DNA of 7,038 nt from assembly GCA_003156615.1 (NCBI GenBank), contig PMHI01000290.1, positions 265 to 7,302 on the forward strand. Direction: 5' to 3'. Source of the stretch: Acidobacteriaceae bacterium (GTDB lineage Bacteria; Acidobacteriota; Terriglobia; Terriglobales; SbA1). Below the pieces are notes generated by a model that was given only the letters and a program-made list of their open reading frames with translations, was not told the DNA's origin and made no database searches. Of this stretch, positions 1 to 6,039 are shown one piece after another. Position 1 is the first letter of the stretch. Each line of letters opens with the position of its first letter. The position numbers were made by a program, and so were the translations under genes.

Positions 1-735
1 CACGTCTGTTTGGGGTGTGTTTTTTTCATCGTCCGTGTAGCTGGTGCGAACCAGTAATTTGCTGCCGGTAAAACGTCCCGGCCAGTGACATTGCTCGCAG
101 GTCTGGCTCGCCGGGCGGAGGTCTTTTACCGGCGAGGGGATGGGGCGCGGATACGTATGGGTAGCGACCATATAAACCTGCCGCAAACCGTTCACTTTGG
201 CTCGGACCATCCAGGGCAACCCAGGGCCGATGTGGCAATCCACACACGCCACATGCGCGTGAGGAGAAATGTGGTAAGCGGTATTTTCGGGAAGCATCAC
301 GTGACACGTCGTTCCGCAGAAATTCGTCGAATCCAGATACTCCACACCGCGGTACGATGCAGTGCCAATAATAAGAAGATTGATCCCTGTCGCCAGGGCT
401 ACCCACTCCAAGGTGCGCCGCACCACGGGCAGGTGCAGGTCGACCGCCGGGAACGCTCCCGGCAGATCCCCACTTCCGCGCAGACTTCGCCGCCTAAGCC
501 AAATGCCAACTGGAATCAGCAACAGACCCAGCACAAAAATGGCCGGAAGCGTGAGAAAAACGAGGATGCCGATATAAGGGTGCGGCGGCCCGGGTAAGAA
601 GATTTCATAGAACCAGAAGGCGATGGTAGTAAGTGCCGTGCTGGTGGTAATCACGGCACCCGTAAGCGAGACGGGATTCTGGCCCAGGAAATAAGTGGGC
701 TGCGACCACTTGCGGAAGCGGTCCCGCATACTCAT
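1..735 (-). CDS. NapC/NirT-family membrane multiheme cytochrome c (3' part outside window)
   Basis: Likely a quinol-linked cytochrome that exchanges electrons between the membrane quinone pool and periplasmic cytochromes. The 245 visible codons begin MSMRDRFRKW. Three hydrophobic segments are visible (about residues 22-46, 55-79 and 110-127), followed by a periplasmic heme region. Heme sites seen are C140-GTT-C144-H145-V-M147 (a CX3CH spacing, with the Met two residues after the His as in the NapC/NrfH first heme), CVDCH at 164-168 and CEQCH at 213-217. The reading frame is open to base 1, so more hemes may follow. The ATG at 735 is preferred: GAGAGG lies 11 nt upstream, while the second ATG at 729 is farther away. 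Standard CymA/NapC proteins have one N-terminal anchor, so the two extra membrane segments mark a variant type. It is the last visible gene of the cytochrome operon, 167 bp after the monoheme cytochrome. The family assignment is firm; substrate and direction of electron flow are inferred. Confidence 0.9.
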   Translation of the reverse strand, partial: MSMRDRFRKWSQPTYFLGQNPVSLTGAVITTSTALTTIAFWFYEIFLPGPPHPYIGILVFLTLPAIFVLGLLLIPVGIWLRRRSLRGSGDLPGAFPAVDLHLPVVRRTLEWVALATGINLLIIGTASYRGVEYLDSTNFCGTTCHVMLPENTAYHISPHAHVACVDCHIGPGLPWMVRAKVNGLRQVYMVATHTYPRPIPSPVKDLRPASQTCEQCHWPGRFTGSKLLVRTSYTDDEKNTPQTDV

Positions 736-737
736 TG

Positions 738-803
738 GAAAGCGCGCCTCTCTTTCTCGATAACTTCACTCTGCAAACTTCACTCTGTTCTATGCGCGCT
801 TTC
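738..803 (-). promoter_or_regulatory. Possible mRNA stem-loop in the leader of the NapC-like gene
   Basis: A perfect 10-bp inverted repeat (GAAAGCGCGC at 738-747 and GCGCGCTTTC at 794-803) encloses 46 nt. In the transcript the 3' arm ends two bases before the ATG at 735, and the purine-rich ribosome binding site (747-753) sits at its edge, so folding would affect start access. No flanking base extends the stem. Function is inferred; a stem-loop that sets expression or mRNA stability between the two cytochrome genes is the simplest reading. Confidence 0.4.
762..787. repeat. 12-bp tandem direct repeat with 14-bp period
   Basis: AACTTCACTCTG occurs at 762-773 and again, identical, at 776-787, separated by CA. 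It lies inside the loop of the 738-803 inverted repeat, 27-52 bp upstream of the NapC-like start. It could be a paired regulator site or a chance duplication; no known box is recognised. Confidence 0.75.
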
Positions 804-902
804 GAGATTTGGTGCGGCGCACTCAACCTCTGCCATGCGCCGGACCATAGCTCTGCCTTGAACCAATGCTTCTCGATCTCGAAACCGGCCACCGGCCAGC
901 GC

Positions 903-1208
903 TTACTTTTTCAGCGTGCGGACGTAAGCAACCAGCGCCGTAACCTGATCCGGTTTCAGCGATTTCGACGCCGGCATCTTGCCTTTTCCGTTGCTGATGA
1001 TGGCGGCGAGATCGCCATCCGACATGGCTTGCGCAGCCGCTCCCTGGAGATCATGGGCGGCTATTTTGCTTCCGTTGGCCCCGTGGCACATGGCGCATTT
1101 TGCCTGATAAGTCGCAGATCCGTCTTGCGCTTGCGCCGACAAAGATGGAAAAGACATGACAGCGATTGCCGCCAAAGTGGCGACAACTCGAATGCTTGCG
1201 TTCTTCAT
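903..1208 (-). CDS. Small monoheme class I cytochrome c, periplasmic
   Basis: A 101-residue precursor of a soluble electron carrier. Residues 1-27 form a signal peptide (MKN start, hydrophobic core VVATLAAIAVMSF, cut after AQA). The mature part has a single heme site C38-AM-C41-H42, and Met78 in GKGKMP is the likely sixth heme ligand. The C-terminal helix ALVAYVRTL is typical of class I cytochromes c. The ATG at 1208 is chosen because GGAG lies 8 nt upstream; a TTG 18 bases earlier has no such site. It sits 57 bp after the outer-membrane barrel gene and 167 bp before the NapC-like gene. This fits a shuttle between the inner-membrane cytochrome and the periplasmic decaheme, the role proposed for MtoD in Mto systems. 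Family call is firm; partners are inferred from order. Confidence 0.92.
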   Translation of the reverse strand: MKNASIRVVATLAAIAVMSFPSLSAQAQDGSATYQAKCAMCHGANGSKIAAHDLQGAAAQAMSDGDLAAIISNGKGKMPASKSLKPDQVTALVAYVRTLKK

Positions 1209-1216
1209 GTTTGTGT

Positions 1217-1220
1217 CTCC
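1217..1220 (-). promoter_or_regulatory. Ribosome binding site fixing the monoheme cytochrome start
   Basis: GGAG on the minus strand, 8 nt before the ATG at 1208. It supports the ATG over the TTG at 1226, which would add six residues before a normal signal peptide. Confidence 0.75.
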
Positions 1221-1265
1221 ATTCAAATTTAGAGTATTTCTGTTCCACGCTTCTCCGCCACCGTT

Positions 1266-3845
1266 TCAGAAAGCGTAGCGGAGCGCGAGTTCGACTGTGC
1301 TGCCGTTGAAATCCGGTGTGGGAATCGGCGACAGCCCAGCTATTGCGTTGGACGCCTGCCCCCTGCCGTTATAGCCGTAGTAGTTCCAGGTCACGCGGTA
1401 AGTGAAACCCTTGCCCAAGTCGAAAGTCGCCCTCCCATACGGCTTCTGATAATTGAAAGCAAGCGTTCCGGGTACCTGAAGCGGATCGATTGCCAGCGTA
1501 TTGCCCCCGACGAAGGTCCCCGCGTATCCGATGCTGGCAGTGACTCGTGGTGCGAGCTTCCATAGGATGTCGCCATACACGAAGTGTTGGTTGCTGGTGT
1601 AAAAGCCTAGGCCTGAGATTGCGGCCGGCGAATATCCCAAACTGGCTGGGCACGGCGTGGTGGGAGGAGGGCCGAAGGCGTTCTGGTAATAACAAATTTG
1701 TGCCCGGGTGGAGATGTCCGTGTAGGTATAGCCAAGATCGTAGTAGACCTTGGACTTCGGCATGAGAGTAACGACGAAACTATAGCTCCGATCGTGCTCA
1801 AGGTCGTCGACCGTAGAAACGTTGTCCCGGTTTTCATGGATGTCGACTGCCCCGTCGAGGTTGATCCAGGAAGCGGGCTTATAGTTCGCATGGACCTTGT
1901 AGCTCTGCACCTGCCGCGGACTGATCCGAGTGAAGGAGTAATCGTTGTAACCAAACTGGAAGTCTCCCGTAATGCGCAGGGAGTCCATGGGGCGAGCGAT
2001 GAAGCCCGCGACCAGCGTATTTTCGCTGATCCCGGTGATGTTGCGCGAGGCATCATTGCCCGCCGCAGGGCCGGAAAAGGTCAGAGAAATGAGTTGGCCG
2101 TTCGCGGGATCCACGTTCTCGGTGCAGGGAGAAGGCACACCCACGACCACCGCACAGGCCCCGCGCGCCGCGAAGTAATCGTTGGCAGGGGTGCCGCCGG
2201 TTCCACCGGGGAAGTAGGTTTCCCCGGTATAAAAGGTAGCGTTGAAATCGGCAATCGTGCGATTGGTGTACTCGTAGCCGATCCGGAAGGTCAGACGCTT
2301 ACTGAGGTCGTACTGGAGCTGGAAAGTGTTTGATTTGATGTTTTGTCCCAGAAACGTCGCGGTCGGGCCGTTGACGATGTCGGCGGACGAGCTCGCGCTA
2401 TGACTGGGACAGGTGTCCGCCGTATACGGCGCGGGGCAGAGGGCAAGAAACGTTGCCGCCGTAAATAGCGCCTGCGGTTGCGCTAAACCCACTAGCCCTG
2501 GCTGCAGTTGGCCGAATATATTTGTCTCCGCTGTATTCCAAAGGCCGGGAGTACGCCAGTTGTCATAACGGAACGAATCGAGGATGCGAAACTTGTCGGT
2601 GACCGAATAGGCCCCTGACCAGTCAGCATGCACCGAGACTCGTTTGGCATCCGCTGGGCCACCCGTGGTGCTTCCACGCGAACCATCCCGCGAGACGTAG
2701 TCGTTTATGATCTCATTGAAGTCTGGGACGGAGTTGTCGGCCGAGCTGTAACCCAGTGAACCCGAGGTCTCAAACTTCTTGAAGTAATTTGACTGGAAAC
2801 GCAGCCGCTCGGTGGGCATGAAATTCCGCGGCCGGCTGACCTGGCTGTAGGACAGATATCCGTTGCAGTCGGGATTGAATATTTTGGGTGCGGCGATAAT
2901 CGGCGCAGCGCACGGCAGGATCTCCACGGGTCCATTCGTACTCCAAATAATGCCGGGGTCGACAGGCGTGCCATTGGCGAGCTGATAGCCGGAATTCTGT
3001 GGGTTGTCTGTGACCACGTTGTCCTGCTTGTAATAACTCAGGAATTGGTCAAAAGAAATTGTCGTTTTGGGCAAGAGCCGGAAGTCGACCCCGAGACGAT
3101 AGGCATTCGTCGTATTGCTGTAAGCTTCGTTGAATTGCGGAATCGTGCCGCCATCGGTGGTAAAGAATCCGGGTCCCTGGTCACGATCATGCGAAAAACC
3201 GAGCCGGAGTCGCACCCGCGATTGTGGTAGCAGGGTCAAATTGTAATCCTGCATCCGGCGCACGAGATCCAGCGAATGCGGCGAAGTTGAAATGCCAACT
3301 TCAGGACTCGAAGTCGATGGGTTTAGCGGATTCGCCAGCAGGTTGTAGTCCCAGAAATTCTTATCCCGGCGAAACAGCACGCGAAAGTCGTACCACTTGT
3401 TCTTATCGACGCGCAGGCGGCTCACGTCATTCGGGTCACCGCCATAGCCAAAGTTGCTGAAGTTAAGATTGTCGAACAGGGGACCGTTGTGGTCCAGCGA
3501 TCGCATATCAACTGTGTAATCGAAGAGACGAAGGCCCGAACCGAGATTCACGAAGGTGTCGTAGGTGTCGAGATTCCCATTGATCGAGCTGCTCCGGTAG
3601 CCAGCCTCGATGGACTGGTGGGTGTTGTAGCCTCCCGAATCGATTCCCTTGGTCTCTTCTGAGCTGTTCTGGGCTTGGGGACAGGGCGCAAAAACCAATA
3701 GCGCCACGCCGACTACCAAAAAGCTGAGGCCACGCGTCGCACAATATCTGGATCTCAAGACTATTCTTTCCGCGCTCTGAGACCTGCAATCTTCGCCGGC
3801 TGCGCCTGGAAAGCGTTCATTCTGAGATGTCAGGACAAGCCTCAT
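1266..3845 (-). CDS. MtrB/PioB-type outer-membrane beta-barrel, decaheme-associated
   Basis: An 859-codon precursor of a large outer-membrane barrel that in known systems sheathes a decaheme cytochrome to make an electron conduit across the outer membrane. A hydrophobic stretch (about residues 40-53) ends at PQA, with likely cleavage after residue 58. The mature chain is rich in alternating aromatic beta-strands and Asn/Gly/Ser loops, and ends in ALRYAF, the terminal-Phe signature of outer-membrane barrels. At about 800 mature residues it is PioB-sized and longer than Shewanella MtrB. The N-terminal CXXC of Shewanella MtrB is absent; instead the mature protein has eight cysteines in four close pairs (312/327, 470/479, 564/574, 718/732). 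The ATG at 3845 has GAGG five nt upstream, but puts about 35 residues ahead of the signal core. A TTG at 3758 would give a normal-length signal peptide. The gene starts 8 bp after the decaheme gene, implying coupled translation and a joint complex. The family call rests on architecture and neighbour. Confidence 0.85.
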   Translation of the reverse strand: MRLVLTSQNERFPGAAGEDCRSQSAERIVLRSRYCATRGLSFLVVGVALLVFAPCPQAQNSSEETKGIDSGGYNTHQSIEAGYRSSSINGNLDTYDTFVNLGSGLRLFDYTVDMRSLDHNGPLFDNLNFSNFGYGGDPNDVSRLRVDKNKWYDFRVLFRRDKNFWDYNLLANPLNPSTSSPEVGISTSPHSLDLVRRMQDYNLTLLPQSRVRLRLGFSHDRDQGPGFFTTDGGTIPQFNEAYSNTTNAYRLGVDFRLLPKTTISFDQFLSYYKQDNVVTDNPQNSGYQLANGTPVDPGIIWSTNGPVEILPCAAPIIAAPKIFNPDCNGYLSYSQVSRPRNFMPTERLRFQSNYFKKFETSGSLGYSSADNSVPDFNEIINDYVSRDGSRGSTTGGPADAKRVSVHADWSGAYSVTDKFRILDSFRYDNWRTPGLWNTAETNIFGQLQPGLVGLAQPQALFTAATFLALCPAPYTADTCPSHSASSSADIVNGPTATFLGQNIKSNTFQLQYDLSKRLTFRIGYEYTNRTIADFNATFYTGETYFPGGTGGTPANDYFAARGACAVVVGVPSPCTENVDPANGQLISLTFSGPAAGNDASRNITGISENTLVAGFIARPMDSLRITGDFQFGYNDYSFTRISPRQVQSYKVHANYKPASWINLDGAVDIHENRDNVSTVDDLEHDRSYSFVVTLMPKSKVYYDLGYTYTDISTRAQICYYQNAFGPPPTTPCPASLGYSPAAISGLGFYTSNQHFVYGDILWKLAPRVTASIGYAGTFVGGNTLAIDPLQVPGTLAFNYQKPYGRATFDLGKGFTYRVTWNYYGYNGRGQASNAIAGLSPIPTPDFNGSTVELALRYAF

Positions 3846-3850
3846 GGCGG

Positions 3851-3854
3851 CCTC
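3851..3854 (-). promoter_or_regulatory. Ribosome binding site of the barrel gene overlapping the upstream stop codon
   Basis: GAGG on the minus strand, five nt before the ATG at 3845. Its first G is the last base of the TAG stop of the decaheme gene. This arrangement suggests translational coupling and matched dosage of cytochrome and barrel. Confidence 0.65.
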
Positions 3855-4840
3855 TACTTGAAAAACGTTGGGTCGAAATTGGAGCCGTGGATCTGGTTAT
3901 GGCATAACGTGCACGACTTGAAGAACGTCTCCTGGCTGTGGAATGAAGGCGCCCCTGGCGCCCCACCGGTTTTCGCGTTGGGAGCAGAATTGGTGTGGCA
4001 TTGTATGCACAGCAGATTGACGTTGCTCACCCGCAGCATGTGAGAATTGGCGCCACCGTGGGGGACATGGCAGGACGTGCACCCCTCGATCTTCACGGGC
4101 TCATGCTCGAACACATAGGGTCCCTGCTTGTCGGTGTGGCAGGTGAAGCAAACAGCATCCTGCGTGGCCGAGGTCCGCACTTGCTTGGGCCCCACCGTGC
4201 CGTGCACATTGTGGCAGTCCGAGCACTGGATCAAGCCTTCATTGACGCGATGGTGAAAGGGCATCTCGAATTGGGACTTCTGTTGCGCATGGCAGGAGTA
4301 ACAAAGTTCAGGCTGTGCTTTCGTCAACAGAAACTCTTTGGTTTGCGCGTGGTGCGGCGAATGGCAGGAGATGCAACTGACTTGGTTTTGCGTGTGGATC
4401 GAGTTGATGGCATTCAAGTGCTGCGTGCCACCGGCGTGGCAGTTCATGCAGCGGGCATTGATGTCTTTCGTCGAAGCGTTCTTGAATGTGAAGATCTTGC
4501 TTACATCGCCGCTTCCCGCCACATGGTCGGCACCCGGACCATGGCAGCCCTCGCAGCCCTGACGGGAAGGGCCTCCCTGCTTGTCCAACGTTGTTTTCCA
4601 GTGTGGCGTTTTCTCCCAGCTATCGTAAATCTCAGCGTGACACGTCTTACAGGTGTCCGCTCCCACGTACTTGGACGCTTCAGGGGAGGGGGCACCGGCC
4701 GCGGGTGCGTTACTGGACTGACCGCTCTTAGCCGGCGATGGCGGACCGCTCTGGCCCAGCGCAAAGGCGAGGCCCGCAAAGACAAATAAAACGGGGGACA
4801 GAAGAATCCGAGACGCCTTCCAATCTCCCGGCATTCGCAT
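3854..4840 (-). CDS. DmsE/MtrA-family periplasmic decaheme cytochrome c
   Basis: A 328-residue precursor of a ten-heme periplasmic cytochrome that inserts in an MtrB-type barrel and carries electrons across the outer membrane. Residues 11-29 are the signal-peptide core; a Pro/Ala/Ser-rich linker follows to about residue 55. Exactly ten CXXCH sites are seen: residues 64-68, 96-100, 131-135, 156-160, 180-184, 206-210, 231-235, 254-258, 278-282 and 310-314. They are spread evenly, as in MtrA, MtoA and DmsE, and the C-terminus (LCHNQIHGSNF) matches the family style. The length equals that of MtrA-type proteins, so this is not a PioA-like extended form. ATG 4840 is chosen for GGGGAG seven nt upstream; a GTG at 4906 would add 22 Cys-rich residues ahead of a complete signal peptide. 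It is the first gene of the visible operon. Covalent hemes require the Ccm machinery, not present here. Confidence 0.95.
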   Translation of the reverse strand: MRMPGDWKASRILLSPVLFVFAGLAFALGQSGPPSPAKSGQSSNAPAAGAPSPEASKYVGADTCKTCHAEIYDSWEKTPHWKTTLDKQGGPSRQGCEGCHGPGADHVAGSGDVSKIFTFKNASTKDINARCMNCHAGGTQHLNAINSIHTQNQVSCISCHSPHHAQTKEFLLTKAQPELCYSCHAQQKSQFEMPFHHRVNEGLIQCSDCHNVHGTVGPKQVRTSATQDAVCFTCHTDKQGPYVFEHEPVKIEGCTSCHVPHGGANSHMLRVSNVNLLCIQCHTNSAPNAKTGGAPGAPSFHSQETFFKSCTLCHNQIHGSNFDPTFFK

Positions 4841-4847
4841 TCCTGCG

Positions 4848-4853
4848 CTCCCC
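4848..4853 (-). promoter_or_regulatory. Ribosome binding site fixing the decaheme cytochrome start
   Basis: GGGGAG on the minus strand, seven nt before the ATG at 4840. An AGGA six nt before the in-frame ATG at 4834 makes that a second possible start, two codons shorter. Confidence 0.65.
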
Positions 4854-5038
4854 GGACTGCAGCAGTTTATCCAGCATGTGCAACAGCCCAAGTTTCTGTG
4901 GCGCACCGATCCTAAAACTCCATCCTTTGGGACTCATTTAGAAACGTCAACAAGAATCGCACCGAAGAGACGAAAATCCGGGGCGCCAATTCCCGTTTCG
5001 AACCTTGGTGAACCCATGCAAGCCAAAACCACTGCGAG

Positions 5039-5077
5039 CGGTCGCGACCGGATCGCGAAAAACAAAAAATACGCGAT
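5039..5077. repeat. Palindrome plus adjacent CGCG inverted repeat with A-rich loop
   Basis: CGGTCGCGACCG at 5039-5050 is a perfect 12-bp palindrome. Directly after it, ATCGCG (5052-5057) and CGCGAT (5072-5077) form an inverted repeat around 14 A-rich bases. The cluster lies about 200 bp upstream of the decaheme start and could bind a regulator; no known operator is recognised. Confidence 0.5.
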
Positions 5078-5215
5078 TCGCAATGCTGCCGCTGTTCAAT
5101 ATTGCTCACTTTTGGGCAGATATGAGAACCGCCAAGTCAGCGCCGACCCAAGAAACTGGCGACGGAGGCAATGTATCCGCGCATGGCTAAATGTACGTTC
5201 GGTCGATGTGTTTTT

Positions 5216-5250
5216 CCGGGGGACCCGGATCACATGCCGCGAACCCCCGG
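5216..5250. repeat. GC-rich inverted repeat, 7-bp arms
   Basis: CCGGGGG (5216-5222) and CCCCCGG (5244-5250) can pair around 21 nt. No T-run follows on either strand at the right place, so it is not a standard intrinsic terminator. It lies upstream of the SRPBCC remnant, with no assigned role. Confidence 0.35.
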
Positions 5251-5386
5251 GATCAGATGAGATCCGTTATCACGTCGTAACTAAGGGTCCAGGGAGTTTG
5301 CGCATCCTATGGGATCCAATATGAGGGTGAATAGACATTTCACAGCCGTTCACAAAGGTCAGGTGGAAGACAAAACTCGGAGGATT

Positions 5387-5597
5387 ATGATGCCCAATTT
5401 GGGAAATCAAGAAGCGCTGGGAAATGGGCCCACACGACGGCAAGCGATCCTAAGTGTTGCGATCGCATTCCGTGGTTTAGCTTTGGTCCCAACTGAAGAT
5501 TGGGCGGCAGCCGAGGAGAAGATTTCTCATACAGCGGAAGCCATTCACCAAGATTGCTTTCAAAGCGAGTCGGTCGCGCCTCTAGGAAGCGCTTCTC
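5387..5597 (+). pseudogene. Remnant of a START/SRPBCC (AHSA1-like) gene, 5' part only
   Basis: GGAGG (5379-5383) precedes ATG codons at 5387 and 5390. The start of the protein contains RRQAILSVAIAF, then GLALVPTEDWA, resembling the twin-Arg leader of secreted SRPBCC-domain proteins that I recall from Acidobacteriota. Homology-like sequence runs to ISHTAEAIHQ at about 5551. After that the reading frame loses the match, while the frame starting at 5553 reads IAFKASRSRL, then a stop at 5583, then EALL. This equals the family pattern of FKASR-x-R-x-Y-EAL, with the Tyr codon changed to TAG. So one frameshift near 5552 and one nonsense change are visible. The similarity ends at about 5597, before most of the ligand-binding fold. 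The 71-residue open product (stop at 5602) is not expected to work. Family naming is from memory of homologs. Confidence 0.6.
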
Positions 5598-5598
5598 T

Positions 5599-5904
5599 GT
5601 AGCGGGCGATCTTGAACTTGCCATCCTTCTCTTTATGGAAAATGAAAAGCTCCTGATTTCCCCTCTTAGCTGACCGCTCCAGTCGCATGGTTGAGCGTGT
5701 GCCCGCTGAATTTGTTCGCGCAAAAACCCAATCGGGACTCATCTCGAAGATCTCAGCAATCTTGAATTTCACTGTTGTCAGGCGGATCGCGGCAAAGACC
5801 GCGTCATACGCTTTGCGAACCTCTGCCAGACGAACAGCTGAGGGCTGTACGGCGGCATTGCGCGCCCCCGGAAGACCAAAGGTCCGAGTGGCCTCTGATA
5901 TCGG
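5599..5904 (-). pseudogene. Remnant of a SgcJ/EcaC (SnoaL-like, DUF4440-type) gene
   Basis: The minus-strand frame reads AEVRKAYDAVFAAIRL, then FKIAEIFEMSPDWVFARTNS and NQELFIFHKEKDGKFKIARY, a good match to the C-terminal half of NTF2-like SgcJ/EcaC proteins as I know them. The expected N-terminal half is missing: the frame meets a TGA at 5905-5907 and no start codon with a ribosome site is seen. A second frame reads AMPPYSP just upstream (near 5850-5870), as expected for the preceding loop of the fold, so a frameshift near 5848 is likely. At the 3' end the match stops after KIARY at 5599, where the SRPBCC remnant of the other strand also ends, so the last residues of the family are lost. The frame itself runs on to a stop codon at 5560. 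No product function is expected. Confidence 0.55.
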
Positions 5905-6000
5905 TCACGCCGTAGCACCAAGGACATCGCGATAGAACGCCACTGAGCGTTCGATATCTCGAACGATCAGCGTATTCGCGAGAACAAATCTCCAGTTCAG
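5905..6000 (-). pseudogene. Remnant of a glyoxalase/VOC-family gene, N-terminus only
   Basis: The minus-strand frame reads NWRFVLANTLIVRDIERSVA, then FYRDVLGATA and a TGA stop at 5905-5907. The pattern of a first strand, then D-x-x-RSVAFYRDVLG, is the start of a VOC (glyoxalase/bleomycin-resistance) module. Only about 30 of the usual 110-130 residues remain. The codon before NWRF, at 6000, is CTG where homologs would have ATG, so the start may be lost as well. It lies 39 bp after the stop of the short gene at 6040-6291 and in the same frame as the SgcJ remnant. Metal ligands and the second beta-alpha module are absent. Confidence 0.55.
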
Positions 6001-6039
6001 CGCTCTGATCCGGTCGACTCGGCGCACTGGCTTCCTTTT

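Larger units (their letters stand above)
4854..5386. other. Intergenic region upstream of the cytochrome operon, no recognised gene
   Basis: About 530 bp with only short open frames on both strands whose translations look like random sequence. The minus-strand promoter of the cytochrome operon should lie here. A TTGACG at 4950-4945 is a possible -35, but no matching -10 stands at 16-18 bp, so I do not call a promoter. Palindromic DNA lies at 5039-5077 and 5216-5250 and is listed separately. Confidence 0.5.

Noticed and set aside
26..597. Open frames on both strands in the NapC-like region
   Set aside because: They are out-of-frame readings of the NapC-like gene, whose own frame shows membrane segments and heme sites.
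1209..1226. TTG start for the monoheme cytochrome
   Set aside because: The ATG at 1208 has a well-spaced GGAG and yields a standard signal peptide.
735..1232. 165-codon plus-strand frame opposite the monoheme cytochrome
   Set aside because: Shadow of the cytochrome gene and the gap after it; no similarity recognised.
1698..2333. 211-codon open frame on the plus strand opposite the barrel gene
   Set aside because: Antisense to a well-supported coding frame; no domain or start signal of its own.
3995..4789. 264-codon open frame on the plus strand opposite the decaheme cytochrome
   Set aside because: It is an antisense shadow: repeated CXXCH codons on the other strand leave it open, and its translation has no recognisable domain.
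4841..4906. GTG start for the decaheme cytochrome adding 22 Cys-rich residues
   Set aside because: The signal peptide is complete from the ATG at 4840, which also has the better ribosome site.
4922..4950. Promoter for the cytochrome operon with TTGACG as -35
   Set aside because: No acceptable -10 hexamer at 16-18 bp spacing on the minus strand.
4878..5324. 148-codon plus-strand frame upstream of the cytochrome operon
   Set aside because: Low-complexity, basic translation with no domain; overlaps the start of the decaheme gene.
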